Assembly: GCA_021229015.1 (NCBI GenBank)
Contig: CM037777.1
Span: 51,948,423 to 52,012,422, forward strand
Source: Solen grandis
Lineage: Eukaryota; Mollusca; Bivalvia; Adapedonta; Solenidae
Direction: 5' to 3'
Length of the DNA stretch: 64,000 bases
The notes below the pieces were generated by a model. It ran no database searches. It was not told the origin of the DNA and was given only the letters and a program-made list of their open reading frames with translations. Position 1 is the stretch's first letter; each line of letters starts with the position of its first letter. Positions 11,421 through 22,815 of the stretch are shown piece after piece. Position numbers and translations under genes: made by a program.

Positions 11421-11673
11421 GATGAAGGTATCTAAAGCAGCTCGTTCACCGATGGTTGTTGACTGTGAATTTGACTTAGATTATATGTGTTACGTCAATA
11501 CCCACGAATGTTCACCCAATGCATACCTGCGATACTTACACATGATTACTGTAAAATCAATGTTTCTTCCGACATTGTCACGTTTTCGTGCATTCATGAG
11601 GTCTATTTATGATTTAGATAGTTTTCTGCGGGATAAAGCATTCGATGAACGTTTTTCTCTCCACGTTTATTAA
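11421..11673 (+). CDS. Candidate terminal exon, unknown protein
   Basis: I do not recognise the product. What supports an exon is a good acceptor (TATAATTTTCAG ending 11420), an uninterrupted frame of 83 codons from the ATG at 11422 to TAA at 11671-11673, mixed residue composition unlike the usual A/T-driven chance frames (DYMCYVNTHECSPNAYLRYL, then RAFMRSIYDLDSFLRDKAF), and an AATAAA at about 11707. The same stretch exists in copy A (about 590-660 plus 1625-1960), where it is broken by stops, a ~950-bp insertion and a 12-13 nt insertion after the FL codons. The AATAAA is kept there too. The ATG lies one base after the acceptor, so the true reading may enter from an upstream exon that I could not identify. 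It could also be an unconstrained frame preserved by chance. Confidence 0.35.
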
Positions 11674-12034
11674 AGACTATACGGTACAGGTATATGCAAT
11701 TCAAGCAATAAAAAGTCATGTATAGAATACAGTTATTACATTTCGTCACACAAGCTATACCTACTGTGGATAAAACAACAAACCGGTCAAAGATAAGGTC
11801 ATACAATGTTCTAATATTTCTGAATGGATGCAGGAGGCTTTAGTATATACTATCTACATACTTTTCACACCTGCAAATAGCAATTCCACATGCGAAATCA
11901 ATAAGCGCTTCATTTCGACTCCATCCATTTTAAATAAAACATTATTTTTTATTCACTGTTCTATTCCTTGATCTTAGTTGCTCCTGTTGGATAAACACGG
12001 TAATTTGCTCTAAAATACCACATTAAAGAGCTTG

Positions 12035-12475
12035 ATGAGGCTCCCTAAAGCCTCCTCTGTGAAAATCTACACTTGACACACTGAATGTTAAATCATTAAA
12101 ATCAATATTTTATAGCAGTTATATGAGACCAACAAATGCTACGTCTGTGAAAATCAGCATTTGACTACTTAAATGCCGTGTGGCTGAATTTTATACATAA
12201 TATCAGCTATATGAGACCTACTAATGCCGTATCTATCAAAATCAGCAGCTTCCGCACTAAATGTCATGTCATTTATCTATATTTTATAGCAGCAAAATGG
12301 AACCCGCTTATGCCATGTTGTGAAAATTAGCATATATCCCCTTAATCGACATTTTACCCTCCAATTGCCATGTCAAGGAATCTTTACTTTATCATTTATA
12401 TAAGACTCGATAATGCCATGTCTATGAAGACCAGCATTTGGCTCACGAAATGCTACGTCATTGAAATATATACCA
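12035..12475 (+). repeat. Degenerate ~86-bp tandem repeat, copy B array
   Basis: Five units start near 12035, 12123, 12211, 12297 and 12400 (spacings 88, 88, 86 and about 103). Each opens with an ATGAGACC-like box, then GAAAATCAGCATTTG-like and ATTTTATAGCAG-like boxes. Units are too diverged for a recent satellite. Confidence 0.75.
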
Positions 12476-13029
12476 GAATATTCATGTACTGCCATATGAG
12501 TAAGATAGATTCGTTTGCTCACATGAGCGAAAAGAATAGGTTCGATCGCTTTGTCAGTAGTACAATACGTAATGTCTTCTATATATTCGCAAATTAAATC
12601 ATCAATAATTTTAATTTAAAACATTCAAAACAAAAGAGTTCGTTGAAATTTGAAATTGCGGCTATATTAAAAATTATATTGTGATAAGGATTGTTCGTAC
12701 TTTTAACTGCTGGCTTGATTGGACTTCAACTGCACTTTTCAACCAAATTTGCATAAAATCTCGAAAGTTAAAAAAAAATAATAGTAAATAAATATATATA
12801 CTTTTAATTCACATTTTTCGTTTCTTAAAAATTTGGGTTTCCTTTTTATATTCAACTTAAAATAAATAAGGATATATTGTTTTTTTGTTTGTTTTTTTTG
12901 TTTTACAAAATTCAAAATAATCGGTTTCTCGTTGAAACGTCCTTAATCAAAGAATTCAAAATGTAAAATTGTTGAACAAAGGTAACACTCAAAAGTAAGG
13001 TTAACGTGTATTTGTTAGCTTTCTTGATT

Positions 13030-13196
13030 TACAAGAATGGCCCATTGTCAGAATAAATGTGACTGGGTGTTGTAATATGTCACATGTGTACGGTTTAATA
13101 CTGCAGTGTAGCAAGTAGGTTTAGTCTCCAAATGACTGAAATAAAGTCTACGGGACGTAAAAGCCCACAAACAAATAAACAACCAAACAAACAAAC
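13030..13196 (+). mobile_element. SINE-C copy, headless
   Basis: GGCCCATTGTCAGAATAAATG .. CACATGTGTACGG .. GTCTCCAAATGACTGAAATA .. GGGACGTAAAAGCCCACAAA, with a CAAACAAAC tail. The tRNA head is missing. The same family sits at the equivalent place in copy A (4310-4366). Confidence 0.75.
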
Positions 13197-14429
13197 ATGT
13201 ACAGCTTTTTTATTTGTTAATCTGACATGCACATTAATTTTGAGGCGGTGTGGCGCCAAGTTCATTGTTCTAAAGAGAAAATCACGTAATTATCCTGCGA
13301 TTCATTGAAATAATAACTGTCTGGAAAATTCATTGAAGTTGCATAAACACATTTTCTTGAATGACGTCATAAAATAGAAATTTAATTGTTATTGAAGATA
13401 TTCATCTTATTACTTCTGTCCAATGGTATTTTGTTTTAAAATAAACCAATGTATACCTCTTTTATGCTGAAACATATATGGTGTTTTATGAATTATTATT
13501 CAGCTTATGAATTATATTGAAAAGAAATTTCCAGCTTACAAATACACACTGTACATATATATTCTCACAGACAGTACATGTATGTTAACCCTTCAACTAT
13601 TTAACTATATGAAGAACAAATTTATTTAGTGTTTATTGTTTAAATGTGAAACATAAAGTTGACTTTCAAAACATCGAACATGTACATGCTTAGATCACAC
13701 ATACTATACATTACGATAATACTTCATGTAGTCAGTGAAAAATGTTTATATATACACTTCTGATTTTGTGAAAGCTTGAACTTCAATATCTAAATTATTA
13801 ATAATTGTTAAGTGTAAGGCAATTTGCTTTTATAGGTTTATTCAATTGCATTTTATCCTAATATCAGTCAACTCATTTCAACGCAAAACAGTTCTTACTG
13901 ATATAATCTACCTACTCTTTGAATTTGGGTGATATATTAAATGCTTATACATGTATATGAGTATTGTATTACAAAATACATACAACTGTACGTTTGTTTT
14001 GGACTACCGTGACCCTTTGTCTGCAATAATTTAATAAATATAAAAAAAATGACATCGACCAATATCTATATATCCTTACCAAGTAATCGACCATAAACAG
14101 GCTATGTCATATCCCGAATGAATGCTCTTTATTTATATATTTCGAAATTATCATGTAAATCATATATAAACGGTAACTTTGTCATAAAATCCTACATTAT
14201 CATACGGAAAAATATTTTAGGCATGCATTAAATGTCTTATGTTTCATATCATCTTAATATCGCCCATTCTTCTCTATATATTGTATTTCAAAAACATTAT
14301 CATGACTACGCCTACATCAAGCTTAGGGAATGTTACATAACTTTTGTAAGTCCTAATGCCTTTTCTATAAAATGTCACTTTGATTGATGATTAAGTATAT
14401 CATGTTAAATAAGCAGAAATTGTGATAAT

Positions 14430-15135
14430 AAAATTTAAAAAAAGATGTAATAAAAAAAAGTAAAGTTTAATACGATTCAAAACAAAAAGTATGAAAGATA
14501 AATGTTAGCAATTATTACTTCAAGTCAGAATAAAAGCGTTTTTTGCGGATAATGTGCGTGTTTCAACTTTTGCATATGAAACTCTTTCTATCAAATATAT
14601 CAAAATATTAATTAAATCTGTTTGAAATATATGAGAATGTTCTCCTTTTTTTGTCACATTAAACTTAAAAACTGCGAGTAAATAAGGAAACGAAATAGGA
14701 AACGGAATAGACGACACGTCTCAATTATTATACAGACAAAAAGAAACTGTCACTCAAATTTCCGATTGCAAAAATGAATATTGACTAATTTCTAATAATG
14801 TTATTTTTTCATTATGTTATTTTTTCACCAGACATTAATTTTAATACTACTAAAACGAGCATGCATTGTACTTTTTTACCTTTGCATTTTGGTATGGGTT
14901 TTACCAAAGATATAGTCTGATGAAATTGTCAATAAGTAACAGACAACACGATGAATAGAAACATGACTTTCATACTCCATTTCAACACGATTTAATGCTT
15001 AGATTAATTTTTATCAAATTTACATACCTCGTTTATAAAAGCAATGTGAGGTCATTTTCATGGATTAAAGAATAAGAATAAACTTGTTTATTTGACATCG
15101 ACTGGGAACACCTTACAATTATCCTTCTTGAAAAA
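14430..15135. other. AT-rich unique sequence
   Basis: No gene or repeat recognised. A 65-codon frame on the minus strand (14520-14717) has no supporting signal. Confidence 0.5.
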
Positions 15136-15139
15136 TCCA

Positions 15140-15205
15140 TGCCGTCAATAGGGTTCGAACCCATAATCTTCGGATCTACGTTACCACATGATTACAGCGA
15201 CCTTT
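15140..15205 (-). repeat. tRNA-derived SINE head fragment
   Basis: On the minus strand it reads GTGGTAACGTAGATCCGAAG, followed by ATGGGTTCGAACCC. This gives A- and B-box-like segments with the GATCCGAAG region that SINE-A (42907) also has. No complete tRNA fold, so not called as a tRNA gene. Confidence 0.5.
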
Positions 15206-15474
15206 TCAGTAGGAGTTCCACCGCATCACATTCCTGCACCTTAACGACGTCATTATAGTCCGTCAACGTCGACTTTTTTTTTTAATTGGTGACCATTTTG
15301 ATTGTTATGAAATATTTTTTTCCTGACTATAAACACCTACTTAAACCAGGATGCTTGACACACTCTATTCTATTTTAGCTATTGTCATTGCGTCATTTTG
15401 AAATTTACACGATTACAAAATACAAATCGGAACAATGTGTATGCAATGTGGGGCGTTATAAAGTTTCCAGATAC

Positions 15475-15988
15475 AGAGAGAGAGAGAGAGAGAAAGAGAG
15501 ATATTTTGTATGCTGCATTTTGATTAATATCTGCATTTCAATAACATGGGATAAAATTCCTAATTACTCCTTAAAATTGACATTGAAATGCCTATTTAAT
15601 CTTTTCCACTCATATTTTAATTTATTTGTGTACATCAATATAATTGTTAAAATATGATGGGAATTATGTAAATGCATGCACTTCACTTAACTGATCGACA
15701 TATCTTTTTCTTTTTCTCATCTTTAGATTAACGCGCAATAAATATCAGTTTAGTCGTGAATAACATGGAAACATGCAAATACATATCACAATGCTAAAAG
15801 AGAGAGAGAGAGAGAGAGTGTCTCATATATTGCTTGAATGTTTTAAAAGCAGCTGGAATCAGCAAGAAAAGATGCATATGAATGAAATATTTCTATATAC
15901 AGAGAGATTTTAAATTGGTGTTTAAAGTAAATTTGCATTGACTTTGAATGTCATTTTCCAAAACTTATCTTTGCACTAATCTTTATCT

Positions 15989-16019
<31 letters not shown>
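15475..16019. repeat. Microsatellites: (AG)n at 15475-15500 and 15799-15818, (CA)n at 15989-16019
   Basis: Simple dinucleotide runs read directly. The short frame across the first run is low-complexity translation. Nothing else is recognised between them. Confidence 0.9.
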
Positions 16020-16174
16020 ACTCTATTCCTATGTTATTAGGACATCAAATTATATTCATCAGAAATAATGATAATAATAAAAAAAATCTATTTTTTAATG
16101 ATGCCCTTAATTATATCACTTTCATGTACAGCCTAGATTTAAACCTATGCAACTTCCGAAGTGCAACTACAAAC

Positions 16175-16245
16175 TTCAAAGTACTGGTCCAGCCAATGAA
16201 CCCGTAAGTTGTAAAAGCTTGTTTCCAGATTGGAGTAGAACTGAT
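16175..16245 (+). repeat. SINE-A body fragment
   Basis: CAAAGTACTGGTCCAGCCAA .. AACCCGTAAGTTGTAAAAGC .. TTGTTTCCAGATTG matches the body of the SINE at 42907-43101 (CAAAGTACTGGTCCAACCC .. AAGTTGTAAGAACTTGTTTCC). Head missing. Confidence 0.7.
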
Positions 16246-16249
16246 AATA

Positions 16250-18100
16250 TTAAATTGAACCTATGAATTTTTATCTAGTTTTCTTTATATTGTGTAGATT
16301 TCATATACAGCAAAACATCATTATTTTAAGCTTAGAAGAGTGATTGCCGGATACTGAATAATGACATAATATTTTTTAATGGTTTATTGATATTCTAAAA
16401 TTACAATTATGATATCACAAAATAAATTTCAACATTCAGCTACGTCTGGCTTTGAAATGAGAGGTTACACCTTTGTCTGCTTTCTGCAATCTGAAAAGAA
16501 GTAATATTGATCATAATTATGAATAGATTATAATACATGTATGCTCACATCTTCAGCGCAAATATTTAACAGAAATATAAACTCAAACCCAAACAGTCAA
16601 AATCCAACACTATAAGAGGTAAAATACCATCAAAATATTGTAATATTCTCATCTATTCTTTTTCAAGCATTATCATTCACTGACAGTTTTTTTCTCTCTT
16701 TTTCACCACAACTGTCACTGCAAGTGAAAGGTGGTTTTTATGACATTAACATGTTTTTACTGAATAAGTAATACTGCTGGTTTCACGTATGCTGTGTGCA
16801 ACATATTGATCTGAATTACTATTTCTGTCAAGCACAGACTAGAATATCAAACAATAAGTAAAATATGTACATTTAATTTAATTTATGATCTTTTCTTTCC
16901 AAAAAAAGAAAACTTAACACTGTAGATAATAAATAAAAATTTCATATCATTTTTTCTTCAAACTCGGCATAAACATTCTTGTCTTGAATTTGAAACATTT
17001 TTGATTTTCAGAATCTTCTCATTTGGTTTATTTCTCTCCTAAGATAGTAAAAAATATACAATGCATGTCTTATATAAACTTTTATTTTTGTTTTTTTTTT
17101 TATATATTCAATTTTCATCTTTATCTTACCTTCTCATAACACTGCTGTGTGACAAATTACATCATGATTTTGTTTCACAAATCTTGATTTTCACCTGAAA
17201 CAAATAATTTATTTAAAAAAAGTTCATTTAAACAAATTCATATTAAGTTTCCACTGGTAAAAACTTCTAGACCATGCATAGAAAGAATTGTCAAATTTGG
17301 TTATTCTTCATGATGAAAAGTCATGGTTAAGATCAAAAAAGAAAAAAAAAATCACCTGAAAAAAAACTGACAAAACCAGACAAATTTGGGAGGGGACAAG
17401 GCCTTTTTTATCAGGAAAATTCAACAATTTGAATTAATTTGGAATTTTCAATACAAATTTTGCAACATATTTTTGTGTACATTTCTGCAATAAAATATAA
17501 TTCAAATAGCATACTAATAATGTAAATTTCATTGGTATATCTGTCACTTAATTTTCTAAAACTTGTTTTATTGCGTATAGTTTTATAAGAGTTGAGCTAA
17601 ATATTTTATTTAAAAATTGATTTTATCATAAAAAATCATTTTAATTAGACTGTGAGTGTAAAGAAGATCATTATTGTAATAGTCATGAAATGAGACTGAA
17701 AACATTTAAGGATGTCATGTAAGATATTGACCACAGTACTGTTCTCTGGAATTTGTTCATATAAACTGTTAATACCGCTTTTGAAACAACCCCCTTCCAA
17801 TACTCGGGGTCACTGAGTAAACGTTTTAATTTCATGTTGAAAACAAATTTGACGCAAGAAGCAGATGAATGGACTTGATTGTGTATTGATGTAGCTAGTG
17901 AAAAATCAAAATTATTCCAGTTACTATACCTAAAAAAAGAGTTAAAAACATCTCGTAATCCTCTAACTTGCAAATCTTTACACAGTCGTCTGCATGTGAA
18001 TAAAAATAATGGTGATTAAAACGTTCGTAAGGCATCTCAATAAAAAAATATTTTTTTTTTAGATGAAAACGTATATTTTAAAAATGGGTGTCTATCAAAT
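16250..18100. other. AT-rich sequence with no recognised gene
   Basis: Long A/T runs and no conserved protein signature. A 96-codon minus-strand frame (17683-17973) has no family resemblance and no splice context I trust. Confidence 0.5.
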
Positions 18101-18200
18101 NNNNNNNNNNNNNNNNNNNNNNNNNNNNNNNNNNNNNNNNNNNNNNNNNNNNNNNNNNNNNNNNNNNNNNNNNNNNNNNNNNNNNNNNNNNNNNNNNNNN
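18101..18200. other. Assembly gap (100 N)
   Basis: Exactly 100 N bases, the usual placeholder for a gap of unknown size. Any frame crossing it is meaningless. Confidence 0.98.
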
Positions 18201-18390
18201 TCTAAGAGAAAGACTATGCTAACCAAGTCGTTCGGAACACAGTCCTTATTCCAGAAATAACAAACAAACAGTGTCACTGTGATTATTATTGATAAACTCA
18301 ATCGTCAGTTTATGTGACTTAACAGTACTGCTTGAGCGTGGAGACAAAAAGTGCGTCCAAGTTTGATCGGTTTCCAATCGTTCGTGGATA

Positions 18391-18392
18391 GG

Positions 18393-18452
<60 letters not shown>
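18391..18452. repeat. Compound (CA)n(TA)n microsatellite
   Basis: A short ACACAC run passes directly into about 29 AT units. It lies within 200 bp of the assembly gap. Confidence 0.95.
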
Positions 18453-18454
<2 letters not shown>

Positions 18455-19055
18455 TAGACCAGTAAGTCAGTAATATTTTGTCCCAAGTGAAGTCCAACTA
18501 CAAATTCCTCGGATCTGTTGGTTCCACCATTTATTTTACATGTAATTCATTTAGAACAGACCAGATGTCGTTGCGTAAGTTTGGGTAGACATAGCTCATT
18601 TGAAAGATACTGAAACTATAATACAGTCCCTTTTATGTAATAAAACTTACACTTAATTGTTGATTGTTAGTCTACAAGATATCTGTAGCTTGTTCATACT
18701 ATGCCGAAGCTAATTAATATATGGCTACGAGATCTTATAAACTGTGCAATGTCAGATGCAATAAAAGAAAAAGACTACTTTCATGAGATAGAACAAAGGA
18801 GTAGGACAGTAGTTAATTGACAGTTTCGACAATGTGATTATTAATGCATAGAACATGCAAATAACATGCATGAATTATACGTACCTGATTAAGTGACAGT
18901 AATAAATATTCGATTTTATTCGCATGTCAGTCCCAAGATTAGATTGTTGAGCTATAGCTCGTATATAGTTCAGAGAAATAATTTGGCCAAAGGTTACGGT
19001 TACCTCTAAATCCATATTTTGTGTTAGTCAAGATTATCGTCTGGAAAATATACAT
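18455..19055. other. Spacer, nothing recognised
   Basis: AT-rich sequence without gene, tRNA or repeat signatures that I can identify. Confidence 0.5.
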
Positions 19056-19060
19056 CACAT

Positions 19061-19131
19061 CCATTGAAAGCCAGAAGGGTTTATCAGCATATGTAAAAAG
19101 AAGGCTGATAGCCCCTTCTGGCTTTCAATGG
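19061..19131. ncRNA. Pre-miRNA-like hairpin (candidate)
   Basis: 28-nt arms at 19061-19088 and 19104-19131 pair with only two mismatches around a 15-nt loop. The arms are CCATTGAAAGCCAGAAGG.. and ..CCTTCTGGCTTTCAATGG. Size, arm length and loop are within the range of animal microRNA precursors. There is no expression evidence. The stem could equally be a small inverted duplication or a transposon relic. The right arm and loop, but not the left arm, are copied again at 19326. Confidence 0.35.
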
Positions 19132-19556
19132 ACGATCATGAACATAGTTAATAATCTAAACGTAGGCACTCGCGTGCGACTGCGTGTATGTTAACGAATT
19201 TGATTTCGATGTAATTTTTCTGCTGACATTTCTGCTGAATTGTAAATTAAATGTCACACATTTCTGTTGCAGAATGTAATTGTATGAAATTTTAATTTTT
19301 TGTCTGGACCATTTCCGGGGTTGCGTCAGCATATGTAAAAAGAAGGCTGATAGCCCCTTCTGGCTTTCAATGGACGATCATGAACATAGTTAATAATCTA
19401 AACGTAGGCACTCGCGTGCGACTGCGTGTATGTTAACGAATTTGATTTCGATGTAATTTTTCTGCTGACATTTCTGCTGAATTGTAAATTAAATGTCACG
19501 CATTTCTGTTGCAGAAATTTTAATTTTTTGTCTGGACCATTTCCGGGGTTGCGTCA
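19084..19556 (+). repeat. Near-perfect 242-bp tandem duplication
   Basis: Unit 1 starts at 19084 and unit 2 at 19326, both with TCAGCATATGTAAAAAG. They read essentially identically through GGCACTCGCGTGCGACTGCG and GACCATTTCCGGGGTTGCGTCA. Differences are one base (CACAC/CACGC) and a 14-bp deletion in unit 2 after TGTTGCAGA. The near-identity contrasts with the old duplications elsewhere, so it is either recent or an assembly effect. Confidence 0.95.
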
Positions 19557-19708
19557 TGATTGTAGGTTCACTTGAATTTGGTTATTGAAAACAAGGTGAT
19601 CGTAAAATATGACATTATTCTTTTGTCGGAAATTTCTCTGTTTGATATTGTAAAGAAATGTAATTGTTCAAATACGTATCGACGGATTCTCTGGAAAAAG
19701 TCAAAACT

Positions 19709-19709
<1 letters not shown>

Positions 19710-19742
<33 letters not shown>
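19710..19742. repeat. (TC)n microsatellite
   Basis: About 16 CT units. The open frames on both strands here arise from the run. Confidence 0.95.
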
Positions 19743-19744
<2 letters not shown>

Positions 19745-20735
19745 GCGCATCTTGTAATCTCATTTTCTACACATCAACAATCAACAACATTCATATATTT
19801 ACAATTTAAAACTGGCCTGTCCAGACAAAACATTGTGAACAATCGAATGGTGACAATCGTCGTATGACTTTGTATGACCAACATTAGGCTCTGCCTAGAA
19901 ATAGTAAACGGACTTGAAGTGTCATCTTGGGGATGCGGAAGCTGTCAGGAATATTGGTACATTAATGGCATCGGAATAGAAGGTGACCAAGTGGAGACTT
20001 TCAAGTTAATTTGTCTCGTTTCAAGCAAAACCAGACATCCTTCACAGGGAGAGGGATCCAGTAGATGGCCGTCGGCTCTTTTTAGTAACTTAGTTTACAA
20101 AAAAATGGACTGGAAAAATCACTCTGGTTATTGACTTATTCTATAAGACCACATAATGTAAACCACCTAAACAATATTAGATTATTTTTCAGATATATGT
20201 TTTTCGATTTGAACGTATCATGATGCTCATTCATAAATTCTTAACTGGAAAATTGACATATACACCCTAAATTGTCCATGCAATATCCGACAAACGAACC
20301 AATTTACTGTAATCAATTGTTAGAGCGAAATTGTGAATTGTCATTTATTGGAGTTTCCAGTGTCGGAAAATCTTATTTTCTTATTTAACCACCGCAGAAT
20401 CACTCCATACCAATCGGACCTCCTCATTCACATTCGTATTTAACAACCTTTAGAGTATCGGAGTTGACCGAGTGGTTCCTATTGCACCCCAGTCTAATCA
20501 TTTATTGACAAGTTGCGTGTGAAATGAATATACAGTTTCACACTGCCTGTATCGGTGTAATTTCAAGCAGTACGCAACACTTTGTGACATTTCAATGCAC
20601 CACATTTCCACCAGTGTCATGTAAAGATCTTAAAGGCGCATTATATTTCATAATGATACAATTTTCATGAAAAAGAAAGGATAAAATGACATTGACACGC
20701 AAAAAGTACATAATATGCAAATATCTGCTGTAGAA
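19745..20735. other. Spacer with one unexplained frame
   Basis: A plus-strand frame at 19874-20134 is less A/T-driven than its surroundings (SSWGCGSCQEYWYING) but has no recognised family and no clear splice sites. The rest shows nothing. Confidence 0.4.
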
Positions 20736-20736
20736 T

Positions 20737-20757
20737 AAAAAAAAAAAAAAAAAAAAA
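20737..20757. repeat. Poly(A) run
   Basis: 21 consecutive A. No retroelement body is recognised upstream. Confidence 0.9.
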
Positions 20758-20940
20758 CGCATTGAAAATTTGATAAAATTACGTCATTTAGCTATTTGTA
20801 TGGATGTCAAAATACTCCCATTGTTTTCATTTTGCATTGAAGACGGTCCGTAATCAGATATAAATTGAAATTGAAAAACCGTCGCCGAATCGCAATTTGT
20901 TTATCTTCTACGTCATCAATTTATGTCCTCGCGATTCGTT

Positions 20941-20977
20941 AACGGACACAAACGAGACACAAACGGACACAAACGAG
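20941..20977 (+). repeat. Short direct repeat
   Basis: AACGGACACAAACGAG occurs at 20941-20956 and again at 20962-20977. Confidence 0.9.
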
Positions 20978-21350
20978 AGGTCTAAGTAAAACGTCAGAAA
21001 ATTGACGTTGACATGCGGAATATGCAAATCAGATATTTTTGTTCACAAATGATTTATCTTTAGAAAAAGACTCGTTCTTATAAATGCATTTTTCCACATT
21101 GAATCTTTTAGAAGAATAATGGGTCTTTAATGACAAAAGCGATAATCGTGATTACATAACACATTTATCAGAATAGTGTTAGATGATATTTCATTTGAAA
21201 ATGTCGTCTTAATTGATGACGTTTATGCCTGCAATAAATTTAGTTGTGTTAATATTTAGATTAATGTAACTTACAAAGGTAGTGGCATTCTTCGTGTAAA
21301 TATCATGCACTCTTCATTTCTTTAATCAAATGATTTTCACCAGTGTGGCA

Positions 21351-21362
21351 TACCACGTGGTA
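21351..21362. promoter_or_regulatory. 12-bp palindrome with CACGTG E-box
   Basis: TACCACGTGGTA, a perfect palindrome centred on the canonical bHLH-binding E-box. The identical 12-mer recurs at 21656-21667. Regulatory function is inferred from the motif only. Confidence 0.35.
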
Positions 21363-21655
21363 ATGATGTCATTTTAAGTTATTACAAGCAACATACTTTG
21401 TCTCGATGCAGAGAAGTAAACTGCTGTAAGTATTTTATTTCTCCATCAATTTTGATGGGATATAGCGCAGCGAAGATCCTAGTGAGCTTTTTTTCTCAGA
21501 TATACACGAATTTCCAAACGTTCGAGAAAACTTTCTCGGGAGCATTTGTTTGCTCTAGTTAATTATGGCTTCCCAAATGTAAGTATATATTTCATTTCCT
21601 AATCAAGGCAAATTATGCTGCTTGTGGTAGCTTTAAATGTTAAAATGACCTCATG

Positions 21656-21667
21656 TACCACGTGGTA
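21656..21667. promoter_or_regulatory. 12-bp palindrome with CACGTG E-box, second copy
   Basis: Same TACCACGTGGTA as at 21351, 305 bp downstream. Flanks differ, so it is not part of a longer repeat. Confidence 0.35.
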
Positions 21668-21669
21668 AA

Positions 21670-22815
21670 CACACAGTGTTCACATAGACTCTGATATGAC
21701 GCCAACTTTTTCCTGTTTGAATAAATGTTTTTAATATTTTTGAAAATCCTCGTAAATGATGCGTTATCAAGTCGATTGCCATCATGCGGAATATCTGAAT
21801 AAAAGAAAATCTAGAAAAATATTTTAAATGGCTGCATTTGTTTTTAACATGCTTGTAATACCAAGAGAGTGCTGGGACTGAAGATAACGATGCGTGTAAA
21901 AGTTCAATTTAAAGCTGCAGCATTGTCATGGCTTCTTTAAAATCAGTTTTTGAATTATTCCAAAAGATCCAAATGGGTGATAAAACGCATATTCCCTGAA
22001 GGAGTTCTGTTTACAGTAAAATCAAGAGTCACCTCGTCCAAAGTTTGTACTTTAAGGGGCTTTATTTGAGTTTAACTTAATATGTTTTAGCCGAATAAGT
22101 TTTCTTAACTCGAAGAAATTGGGAGTGTTTGACAAAGGTCGCGTGATAATATGTTCCCATATGGCACTAATTGGCGGTGTTAAAATATAAGTAAACAAAA
22201 GAATATATTAATCTCAAAATATTTGTTTACAGTTTAGAATTTTCGAAAATCAAATTTCATAAATCACAAGTGATAGTTCAAAATTATGCATTACTGAAAT
22301 ACATCTAAGTCTAAAAGGTTTTCCTATCTTTTGATTTCTTAAAATGCATATTACTCTGTTTTCTCAAAATAGTTTTCAGACATAGGAGCAATTTGCAACA
22401 ATATTAATGCGGAGAAAGATATTCTATCTGCTGCAGTCTGTACACAGTTACACTGCGTATACAGTTACAAATGCCAGACACATCTGTAAGACTTTGACAT
22501 GCAGCGGTATGACTTAAACCATTTTTCCTTCCTGACTTACTAAAAACAAGTTCTCTGACGCAAGCACAAGAAGATATTCCAGGAATTTCATTTCACCATA
22601 TTGCAACAACATGTGTCAGATGACGAATACGAACACTGGCGAAGCAAAATTTCTGAGTTTTGGCTATAGAGGCATGCTTATCTGTGTCAGATTTAATGAA
22701 ACATTCGGAATGTCCCATCCATTTATTTAAAAAATATCTTTGAAGTTCACTTAGGACAATAAACCAAAGCAACAATGTTACCTTAAATAATTAGCTCAAA
22801 TTTGCATTTACAGAG
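21670..22815. other. Spacer, no gene recognised
   Basis: No conserved domain, tRNA-like or transposon signature seen. Confidence 0.5.

Larger units (their letters stand above)
10365..14430 (+). repeat. Segmental duplication copy B
   Basis: Diverged collinear partner of 1-6570 (anchors listed there). Contains the only open version of the exon-like frame (11421-11673), which copy A has lost to indels and stops. Also contains an ~86-bp degenerate tandem array (12035-12475) and a SINE fragment (13030-13196). The remainder is AT-rich and I see no other gene in it. Confidence 0.85.

Noticed and set aside
18063..18301. Frames crossing 18101-18200
   Set aside because: They run through the N gap, so their translation is undefined.
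19874..20134. 86-codon frame of less A/T-biased composition
   Set aside because: No recognisable domain, no clear splice signals and no paralogue in the window. Left as unexplained.
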